Part shown: one piece after another, positions 6,309-12,399 of the stretch
Position numbering within the stretch: position 1 is the stretch's first letter
Layout of the letters: every line of letters starts with the position of its first letter
Assembly (NCBI GenBank): GCA_031277045.1
Contig: JAISLX010000136.1
Span: 1 to 19,558 of the forward strand
Direction: 5' to 3'
DNA: 19,558 nt
From: Treponema sp.
Lineage (GTDB): Bacteria; Spirochaetota; Spirochaetia; Treponematales; Breznakiellaceae
Translations under genes and position numbers: made by a program
Notes under the pieces: generated by a model
Databases searched by the model: none
The model's input: only the letters and a program-made list of their open reading frames with translations
What the model was told of the DNA's origin: nothing

Positions 6309-7132
6309 CCGATCCCCGTTTTCAGCGTCTGGGTCTCCTTGCCGGCCCGGATACCATGAAAGTCCTCGCCCGGTGCAAGGTTATTATTTTCGGCATCGGC
6401 GGGGTGGGAAGCTGGTGCGCCGAGGGTTTGGTCCGCTCAGGACTTGGGGCGCTGGACATCGTAGATTCCGACGCGGTGTGTATTACCAATATCAACCGCC
6501 AAATTCAGGCCACGGAGACTACCGTGGGCCTGCTCAAGACTGACGCGCTGCGGGAACGGCTGCTGACGATTAATTCCGGCTGCGCAGTCAGGGCGCTGGG
6601 AAAAGTTTTCTCCCGGAAAAACGCGGGGGACTTTGACATTCCGGGGGCGGATTACGTGATTGACGCCATCGACAGCCTTACCCACAAGCTGGACCTTATC
6701 GAAACGGCCTGTAAAGCGGGCGTACCCGTCTTTTCCTCGATGGGTATGGCCCAAAAACTTGATCCGGCCCGGCTTAGAACCGCGGATATCTGGGAAACAT
6801 CCGGCTGCCCTCTGGCCCGGCTTGTGCGGCAGGGCCTGCGGAAACGAGGCTTTACCGGTCATTTTACCGTGGTCTACAGCAATGAGCGAACCCTTCCGCG
6901 CCGGGAGGCCGGGGCGGTCTGCGGCGCCGGCCGTTGTCTTTGTCCGGCCCGGAACGCGGATGATCCCGCTGCCCCGGTGGAATGGTGCAGTTCCAAAAAG
7001 GTAATCAACGGTTCCGCCGTTACCGTTACCGCCGCCGCGGGAATGGTCCTCGCGAGCCTTGTACTTCGGGACCTGTACCGGCGTTATGGCGGGGATAATG
7101 GGACAGCGCCCCGGCCGGAGACTGCCGGATGA
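6305..7132 (+). CDS. tcdA: tRNA t6A dehydratase TcdA (ThiF/E1-like)
   Basis: An E1-like, ATP-dependent enzyme expected to convert t6A37 of ANN-decoding tRNAs to its cyclic form. Visible: the nucleotide-binding loop IFGIGGVGSW at 28-37, the acidic strand DIVDSDAVCITNINRQI at 51-67 (the NINRQI element is diagnostic for TcdA/CsdL), DAIDSLTHKLDLI at 120-132 and a C-terminal hydrophobic TVTAAAGMVLASLVLR helix. Length 275 is typical. The start is set by the ATGA overlap with queH, with an AGGAGG 13 bases upstream. Unusual is a cysteine cluster at 206, 211, 213 and 228, at a place where the better-known TcdA proteins are not, as I recall, cysteine-rich. The longer open frame upstream is a shadow over queH. 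ThiF or MoeB is less likely because of NINRQI and the context. Confidence 0.9.
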   Translation: MTDPRFQRLGLLAGPDTMKVLARCKVIIFGIGGVGSWCAEGLVRSGLGALDIVDSDAVCITNINRQIQATETTVGLLKTDALRERLLTINSGCAVRALGKVFSRKNAGDFDIPGADYVIDAIDSLTHKLDLIETACKAGVPVFSSMGMAQKLDPARLRTADIWETSGCPLARLVRQGLRKRGFTGHFTVVYSNERTLPRREAGAVCGAGRCLCPARNADDPAAPVEWCSSKKVINGSAVTVTAAAGMVLASLVLRDLYRRYGGDNGTAPRPETAG

Positions 7133-7866
7133 GCGGCCGTTTCTTCCGCCGGGCCGAACCGGGCGAGATCGTCAGAAAACTCTGCGCCAAGGCTATTCTG
7201 GAACGGGATATGATCGCTGAAGGAGATCGTATCCTTATCGCCGCCTCCGGGGGCAAAGATTCCACCATTATGGCCTGGGCGCTTTCAAGCCTGAAACCGG
7301 CAATCAAAAAAAACTACGAGCTGGCGGCTCTCCATATTTCCAGTGATTTCTGTTCCTGCTGCAAGAATTCCGTCCTGTCCGGCCGCCTGGCCGAATGGGG
7401 AATCCCCTTTGACGATCTTTTCGTACCGGTTATCGGGCGGCTTAAAGAAGGGAGAAAAATGAACTGCTACTGGTGTTCCACCCAGCGGCGCACGGAATTA
7501 CTGGCATACGCCATACAACACGGCTTTAACAAGATCGCGCTGGGGCATCACCTTGACGATATCATCGAAACGTTTTTTATGAACCTCTGCGACAAGGGGG
7601 AGCTTTCCACCATGCCTGTCCGCCTTTCGTACCGGAAATATCCGGTGGAACTGATCCGGCCCCTGGCTTATTTGGAGGAACGGCAGATCATCGCCTGCGC
7701 CGCGGAACGGAACATCCTTAAAACCGCTTGTACCTGCCCTTTCGGAATGAACTCAAGACGCCGGGAGACGCGCCGGCGCATTGCCGAGTTAACCGGCGCC
7801 TCCGGCGCAGTTAAGCGGCGAATACTGCGGGCCCTGTCCTGTCCGGGGTCTCCATTGGCAACGTAG
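7129..7866 (+). CDS. ttcA: TtcA-like tRNA 2-thiocytidine synthase
   Basis: An N-type PP-loop ATPase that adenylates and thiolates a tRNA base, C32 in TtcA itself, using an oxygen-sensitive iron-sulfur cluster. The 245-residue product shows the PP-loop SGGKDS at 40-45, HISSDF at 69-74, the paired cysteines C113 and C116 in NCYWCSTQRR, the GHHLDD motif at 139-144, and a third cluster cysteine at 201 or 203 in ACTCPFG. It ends a three-gene cassette and overlaps tcdA by ATGA. An extra FCSCC cluster at 74-78 is present. TtuA-type enzymes are a possible alternative, but they carry two CxxC zinc fingers not seen here. The stop is only eight bases from the stop of the converging gene. Confidence 0.88.
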   Translation: MSGRFFRRAEPGEIVRKLCAKAILERDMIAEGDRILIAASGGKDSTIMAWALSSLKPAIKKNYELAALHISSDFCSCCKNSVLSGRLAEWGIPFDDLFVPVIGRLKEGRKMNCYWCSTQRRTELLAYAIQHGFNKIALGHHLDDIIETFFMNLCDKGELSTMPVRLSYRKYPVELIRPLAYLEERQIIACAAERNILKTACTCPFGMNSRRRETRRRIAELTGASGAVKRRILRALSCPGSPLAT

Positions 7867-7874
7867 ATGCCGGT

Positions 7875-10184
7875 CTATCTGGCGTGTTCCATCAGGGTAG
7901 AAACGGGAACGGTGGTGTAGCCTGAGCGGATTAAGGCGTCCAAAAGGACATCGATACGCAGAAAGAGGTAATCCGATCGGCCGCCTGAGAGTGTCCCCAG
8001 CCTTACGGGGATAATGGAGCCAGGACGTTTGGTCTCCACAATCCGGTCAATCATGTCGGCGGCGGAGTACTGGGAAATACCCAGGCGGTGGGCGTCTTCC
8101 CGGTTTACCCAGTCCATGGGGTCCACGTCCCGGCCGGAGGTACGATAACCCACACGGGAGGCGGCTTCGGCGATTTCGGAGGAACTGGCGTAATAGGGAG
8201 GATGCCACAACAGGGCAAGTTCCTGCCCGCTGGCCTGGTAAAATTCGTCCTCGTTCCGCGCCAGTCCCCGGGAGATAAAATCGGCGCCGATGCGGAAGCG
8301 GGAATCGGAAAGGTCGATGGGGGCGAAGAACATGGAGGCGGTTTCATGCCCCGCTCCGGCGATGGTCCTGACGGCTTCGGGGTAACGGCGGATAAATTCG
8401 CCGTTAAGGAAAAAGGTGGCCCGGCAGCCGAAACGGCGCAGGCTGTCCAGTACCTGCGGAAGGCCGGTAATATCGTCGTACAGATCAAAGCACAGGGATA
8501 CTTCCCGCAGACCCATCCGCAGGCCGTGGGAAAAGACCCCTTTGGCGGCCTCCGGTATGTCGGCGGCGGGGGCTTCCCGCTGGTACTGAATGCCCGGAAT
8601 CAGAGCCACGGTCCCTACCCCCACGGTGTTGCGGATCATGGGGAGGTTTTCATAGGGGCCAAAACTCTGGGGCTCCAGGTAGACACGGTAACGGCCGGAA
8701 AACAGGGAAGAATTCCGGCGCTGGAAGTTGGGGGGGGCCTCTACCCAGGGGGAGACGCAATCGGTAACAAACCAGATCCCGCCGGTCTGGGCCAGCACGC
8801 GGGGTACGGCGGAATTTTTGTCCTCAAAGCCGTATTCCGAAACTCCCGCCAGGCATATCAGACTGCGGGCCCCGGAAACCTGCACCCGCTCTATCCGCCG
8901 GTCATCGCCGGTAACAAATTCCTCGTTGCCGATCCAAAAACAGGAAAAGGCCGGACGGGAACTAACGGTCTTTTGAATCCGCCAGTTGACGTAATCGTAC
9001 AGGGCAATCCCCTGTTCACCCCAGAACAGGGCCTTGGTACCGTCCGGGGACAGGATCCCGTTCAGGCCCGGCGGAGGATCCAGCGAAACAAAGGCCATAC
9101 GTTCCCTGGTTCCGCCGTTATTGGTCAGCAGGCTGTCCGTCTGGGGGATAAGCCGGTAAACAACGGGAACGGGGTTTCCCTCCCGCATCACGCTGGCGAT
9201 TACCGTCAGGGTCCCCGACGGCGCCCACAGGACGTTGATGTCGTAGCTGCACTGGGGGATTACGAGGTAAGGCAGGCTTGCTTCGGCGGTGTTAAAGTCA
9301 TCTATCTCCAGGGGATAGTAAAAGATGTTCCGCCCCCCCTTGGAAAAGAGGATGGAGCGGGAATCGGGGGCAATCCAGAAGCGGTCGAAATTTCCGTCAA
9401 AATCGAAGGGTATCTTCCCGGCTACGGCGCCCATCTCCAGAAAATCCGCGTAAAGGGTCCGGGCGAAGATCTCCGAACCCCGGACTTTGAACACGGTGGC
9501 TCCCTTGAGGTAGAAAAAATCCCCGGCGCGGTTCCAGGACACGGAGTTAATAGTTCCCTCCCCGATAAACCGGTAGCGTTCGTCCACTACGGCGGCCTGG
9601 GCGGGATTCACGGTGTAGTAGTAAAGTTTACCCCGGTGGGCATAAACAAAGACCCGGGAATCAGGACTCCAGCAGGCGGGGAACTGGGCCGCCGGCCGCT
9701 CAATATCCGAAACCACGGTTTTCTTTTCCCCCGATTGGCTGTCCACGAGGACCAGGTTTCCGTAAGCGGAACTTACCGGTTCCACGTAGAGGAGCCAGCG
9801 GCCGTCCTGGGAGGCCGCCATGTCCTCCACCCGGCCGCCGGTAATGGCTTTTCCCGACACAAACGAGGGGCTCCCGGTTACCGGCTGGGGCAGCCCCCCT
9901 GTCAGCGGAACACGCAGGACGCCAAAGGCGTTCCGTACCTGGATAATCCGGCCGTTGGAGAGAAGCTCCATCCGTTCGGGAAAGGCGGTAAGCTGGGTAA
10001 GGGCCATGTCCGTAAGCCGGGACATAAACAGGGTGTTCTGGGGGAAAAAACCGTTCTGAACGGAATTTGCCCGGAAGATCAGCCGGTTGTCATCGGAAAG
10101 ATCCAGGCCGCTAAAACTGAGCAGCGCGGCAAGGGGCCGCGCAACCGCGAACAACACGACCAGAACGCAGAGGCGGATTTTCAT
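7875..10184 (-). CDS. secreted beta-propeller protein with degenerate NodB (deacetylase-like) domain
   Basis: A 769-residue exported protein. Residues 1-20 form a signal peptide. About residues 25-480 hold repeated blade-like units with ACWSPDSRVFVY (170-181), FWIAPDSRSILF (269-280), VLWAPSGTLTVI (318-329) and ILSPDGTKALFW (377-388), the TolB/WD40-like propeller style. Residues about 545-765 follow the NodB fold: EVSLCFDLYDD (561-571), GCRATFFLNGEF (586-597), GHE (612-614), WHPPY (660-664) and GRDVDPMDW (684-692). However, metal and catalytic positions are replaced. The second Asp of TFDD is L568, the two His of HxxxH fall on M618 and P622, the usual RPPY Arg is H661, and the late His is probably R728. 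It is therefore likely a non-catalytic glycan-binding or scaffold protein. It is preceded, four bases away, by a 78-aa gene on the same strand. Confidence 0.85.
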   Translation of the reverse strand: MKIRLCVLVVLFAVARPLAALLSFSGLDLSDDNRLIFRANSVQNGFFPQNTLFMSRLTDMALTQLTAFPERMELLSNGRIIQVRNAFGVLRVPLTGGLPQPVTGSPSFVSGKAITGGRVEDMAASQDGRWLLYVEPVSSAYGNLVLVDSQSGEKKTVVSDIERPAAQFPACWSPDSRVFVYAHRGKLYYYTVNPAQAAVVDERYRFIGEGTINSVSWNRAGDFFYLKGATVFKVRGSEIFARTLYADFLEMGAVAGKIPFDFDGNFDRFWIAPDSRSILFSKGGRNIFYYPLEIDDFNTAEASLPYLVIPQCSYDINVLWAPSGTLTVIASVMREGNPVPVVYRLIPQTDSLLTNNGGTRERMAFVSLDPPPGLNGILSPDGTKALFWGEQGIALYDYVNWRIQKTVSSRPAFSCFWIGNEEFVTGDDRRIERVQVSGARSLICLAGVSEYGFEDKNSAVPRVLAQTGGIWFVTDCVSPWVEAPPNFQRRNSSLFSGRYRVYLEPQSFGPYENLPMIRNTVGVGTVALIPGIQYQREAPAADIPEAAKGVFSHGLRMGLREVSLCFDLYDDITGLPQVLDSLRRFGCRATFFLNGEFIRRYPEAVRTIAGAGHETASMFFAPIDLSDSRFRIGADFISRGLARNEDEFYQASGQELALLWHPPYYASSSEIAEAASRVGYRTSGRDVDPMDWVNREDAHRLGISQYSAADMIDRIVETKRPGSIIPVRLGTLSGGRSDYLFLRIDVLLDALIRSGYTTVPVSTLMEHAR

Positions 10185-10187
10185 GAA

Positions 10188-10424
10188 TTACTTCGGAAGA
10201 ACGGGAGAGCCGGAACCGGGCCTGCCTTCCCACAGGAGAATTTCATCAAGTTCCCGCTCCGTTTTTTCTAAAATCTCATCCAGTTCCCGAATACGCCGGA
10301 GTGAATAACGAACTTTTCGATCCATAAGCCGGGAACAGGCGTCGTCCAGCATGGATTCAAAAGAATCCGAAGCGCTTCGTGAAACGTCTTCTTGTTCTTC
10401 GGCGCTCATAGAATTGTTACACAT
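10188..10424 (-). CDS. small acidic/basic coiled-coil protein, unknown function
   Basis: A 78-residue product without signal peptide or membrane span. The N-terminal third is Ser/Glu/Asp-rich. Residues about 38-65 are a charged helix with leucine/isoleucine spacing (IRELDEILEKTERELDEILL), a likely short coiled coil. The tail is Gly/Pro/Ser-rich. Its stop lies three bases before the ATG of the propeller gene, so the two are probably co-translated. An alternative start at residue 6 (10409) is possible, and neither start has a good Shine-Dalgarno. I do not recognise the family. A structural or regulatory partner of a neighbouring product is inference only. Confidence 0.6.
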   Translation of the reverse strand: MCNNSMSAEEQEDVSRSASDSFESMLDDACSRLMDRKVRYSLRRIRELDEILEKTERELDEILLWEGRPGSGSPVLPK

Positions 10425-10429
10425 TTTCG

Positions 10430-10561
10430 TTACTGGTCAATGCTAAACCCGCCGGTAACCTGGGACCCGCCGCTTTTTATTCCAGCCCCGTAGTCTTCAA
10501 AGGCCCTGATAAAAGTAACCACCGCGATAAAAACAATAAGTATCAACACCAGATTTCGCAT
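10430..10561 (-). CDS. 43-aa membrane microprotein
   Basis: A short minus-strand frame with ATG at 10561 and TAA at 10432-10430. It has the best Shine-Dalgarno of the minus block (GGGAGG four bases before ATG). The product begins MRNLVLILIVFIAVVTFIRAF, one hydrophobic helix of about 16 residues with a basic start, and continues with a polar Gly/Ser-rich tail ending GGFSIDQ. It could be a single-pass membrane peptide with a periplasmic tail, or an exported peptide. It sits five bases before the 78-aa gene and 57 bases after the LysM/M23 gene. The strong ribosome site, tight spacing and clear topology support a real gene. No family is recognised. Confidence 0.65.
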   Translation of the reverse strand: MRNLVLILIVFIAVVTFIRAFEDYGAGIKSGGSQVTGGFSIDQ

Positions 10562-10577
10562 GCGACCTCCCGGGGCC

Positions 10578-10594
10578 AAAAGACCGGGTCTTTT
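10578..10594 (-). terminator. possible weak terminator/attenuator between M23 gene and small genes
   Basis: AAAAGACC and GGTCTTTT flank a single G as an almost perfect palindrome in the 57-bp gap. A realistic RNA stem is about five pairs, with a T-rich end on either strand (six T on the plus strand, four on the minus). It may partly end the M23 transcript, but the stem is short. Confidence 0.3.
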
Positions 10595-10618
10595 TTCCTT
10601 TGTACCCCAATCGTAATA

Positions 10619-11932
10619 TTACCGTTGAAGAACTTCAAGGGGATTGATTGGCTTGTCGTTCCTGAACACCGCAAAGTGCAGATGGGGACCGGTGCTGTAA
10701 CCGGTGCTGCCCACCTCGCCGATTTTGGAATTCCGGGTAACCGAAGCCCCCTGCTTCACGGAAACCGCGCTTAAATGCGCGTACATAGTCTGGTACGCGC
10801 CCGGATGGGTAATGATGATGTAGTTACCGTAGACCGAATTCACCGCTATCCTGGAAACCTTGCCGTCCATCGCGGCTTTGACCGGGGTACCCAGTGGGGC
10901 GGCCAGATCAATGGCTGAATGGAAACGTTCCACATTGGCGATAGGATCGACGCGCCACCCGTAAGGACTGCTAAGTACGCCCCGAACGGGGTAGACAAAG
11001 GCTTCTCCCAGGGCCAGGCGAATATCCTCCTGGGGCATCCGGGCGCCGGGGAGGAAGAGGTTCATCCCCGCGTTTATCACATCGCTTTCCAGATCGTTAA
11101 CATCAAGGATCACCTGCAGGGGCACGGAACTGGCGGTGGAAATACCGGAAAGGCTGTCCCCGGCTTTTACCGTGTAGGGAATCCCGTCCATATTGGGTAT
11201 CCGCAGTACTTCCCCTTCCCGCAGACGCCGGGCGTTGGTGATGCCGTTGGAGGCAATCAGGGTACCCATATCAAGCCCTTGGGCCTTGGCGATTTCCGAA
11301 AGAGTGTCCCCTTTTTTGATTTTGTAATCCTTCCAGCTAAAGGTCTCCACCAGGTCCAGGGGAATTTCCCCTTCCGCCGGGATGCTCCGCTGCGCGGACT
11401 GATCCACGCCGGCGTAAAAGGCCATGTTCCGTCCCGCTTCCTCTCCCCGGCCGGCGGCCCCCAGATTATTCTCCGCCGTGATGGAAATTATGGCGGGCAT
11501 TTTCCAGTTGATGGCCGCCACGGAAATAATGATGGTCAGGATCGCCGCGATAAAGGGCGACAGGGGAAAGCCGGAGACGCGCCGGTTCTTGGTCCCAAAA
11601 CGGGCTGTTCCCGCCGTTCCGGACGAAGCCTCGTTGACGCCGGTCCCGGTCTCGCGGTCCGGGCCAAACGCCGGCAGGGGAAACAAACCCTCGCCGCCAA
11701 AAAGAAAGCGCCGAATCGACAGCGGGGTTTTTCCCTTCCCCGCGCTCCCGGAACGCGGGGAAGGCCGCCCGGAACAGGGTTTTTTTTCCGCCGGTTTCAG
11801 CCGGCGGCTTTTCAAAGATCGCTTGAACAGACGTTTTGAATAATCATGATTGACAACCTGATGAAAAGAAGGGGGAGGATTTTTGGCCTTTACCCGGCGT
11901 TTAACATGCTGTGTTATTGCGATACTTGACAT
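10619..11932 (-). CDS. LysM-LysM-M23 envelope peptidase (DipM/NlpD/MepM-like)
   Basis: A 437-residue single-pass inner-membrane protein. It has a long, very basic cytoplasmic N-terminus (about 1-120, many Lys/Arg and Gly/Ser), one membrane span at about 122-145, two LysM peptidoglycan-binding modules (about 202-246 and 252-296, with KKGDTLSEIAKAQGL and KAGDSLSGIS), and a C-terminal M23 domain from about 312. Zinc and catalytic residues are intact: H338 and D342 in FHSAID (first motif HxAxD rather than HxGxD), H386 in YAHLS, and H417/H419 in GPHLHF. Expected role: cutting peptide cross-links during growth or cell separation. It is transcribed divergently from lepB-ftsI, fitting a cell-division neighbourhood. 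There is no Shine-Dalgarno at ATG 11932, so the exact start is uncertain. Confidence 0.92.
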   Translation of the reverse strand: MSSIAITQHVKRRVKAKNPPPSFHQVVNHDYSKRLFKRSLKSRRLKPAEKKPCSGRPSPRSGSAGKGKTPLSIRRFLFGGEGLFPLPAFGPDRETGTGVNEASSGTAGTARFGTKNRRVSGFPLSPFIAAILTIIISVAAINWKMPAIISITAENNLGAAGRGEEAGRNMAFYAGVDQSAQRSIPAEGEIPLDLVETFSWKDYKIKKGDTLSEIAKAQGLDMGTLIASNGITNARRLREGEVLRIPNMDGIPYTVKAGDSLSGISTASSVPLQVILDVNDLESDVINAGMNLFLPGARMPQEDIRLALGEAFVYPVRGVLSSPYGWRVDPIANVERFHSAIDLAAPLGTPVKAAMDGKVSRIAVNSVYGNYIIITHPGAYQTMYAHLSAVSVKQGASVTRNSKIGEVGSTGYSTGPHLHFAVFRNDKPINPLEVLQR

Positions 11933-11941
11933 AGTTGTTTA

Positions 11942-11970
11942 TCGACACAAGGAAACTCATTCATTATACT
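11942..11970 (+). promoter_or_regulatory. promoter for the lepB-ftsI operon
   Basis: The -35 box TCGACA (11942-11947, five of six consensus bases), a 17-bp spacer and the -10 box TATACT (11965-11970) predict a start near 11976-11978. That leaves zero to four bases before ATG 11980, so the lepB mRNA would be essentially leaderless. The -10 box overlaps the opposite-strand -10 box at 11963-11968. Confidence 0.5.
11963..11968 (-). promoter_or_regulatory. minus-strand -10 box for the LysM/M23 gene
   Basis: Reading the minus strand gives a perfect TATAAT, about 30 bases before ATG 11932. A recognisable -35 box is missing at the expected distance (AATTTC). If used, it gives a leader of about 24 bases without a Shine-Dalgarno. 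Confidence 0.4.
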
Positions 11971-11979
11971 CCCCCTGTG

Positions 11980-12399
11980 ATGGGGGAAATTCCGCCGGAA
12001 AAAAAAACGAATACGCGAAAAGAACTGCCGGGGCTTGCGGCGGCGTTCATCGTGGCCCTGGGTATGAAGTTGTTTGTTTTTGATTTTATGGTGGCCGAAG
12101 GCGGTTCCATGATTCCCGCCGTACGGCCGGGAAGCGTATTGTTGATAAGCCGTCTGCGTTACGGGTTCCGTCTTCCCGGATTCCAATCCTACCTTGTGCG
12201 CTGGGGTATGCCCGCGCCGGGAGAAGTAGTAGTTTTTTACACCCCCGCCGGCTCTATCGCGGTTAAGCGCTGCGCCGGATTGGCGGAAGGGGAAAAATTT
12301 ATCGCCCTGGGGGATAACGGGGCGCAATCCTTCGACTCCCGATCCTACGGGCCGGTGCCGGTGGACAACATTATTGGAAAGGTGCTGGGTATTAAATGA
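11980..12399 (+). CDS. lepB: signal peptidase I (S26 family, short form)
   Basis: A membrane-bound Ser/Lys protease that removes signal peptides from exported proteins. From ATG 11980 the product has 139 residues: a short polar N-terminus, one membrane span at about 16-37, the catalytic Ser43 in EGGSMIP, the general base Lys96 in IAVKRCAG, and the C-terminal box GDNGAQSFDSRSYGPV (about 107-122). It lacks the large extra domain of the E. coli enzyme and resembles short Gram-positive-type forms. The frame is open further upstream from a TTG, but that part overlaps the promoter and is less likely. The ATG lies in a CCCCC-TGTGAT-GGGGG inverted repeat, and there is no Shine-Dalgarno. The ATGA overlap with ftsI indicates coupling. 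Confidence 0.9.
   Translation: MGEIPPEKKTNTRKELPGLAAAFIVALGMKLFVFDFMVAEGGSMIPAVRPGSVLLISRLRYGFRLPGFQSYLVRWGMPAPGEVVVFYTPAGSIAVKRCAGLAEGEKFIALGDNGAQSFDSRSYGPVPVDNIIGKVLGIK

Noticed and set aside
8088..10271. Long plus-strand open frame opposite the propeller gene
   Set aside because: It is the antisense shadow of a G+C-rich gene: no signature motifs, low-complexity Gly/Pro/Val composition, and it runs through two other minus-strand genes.
11935..11979. TTG start for the signal peptidase
   Set aside because: It lies over the predicted -35/-10 region and adds residues not needed for the membrane anchor.
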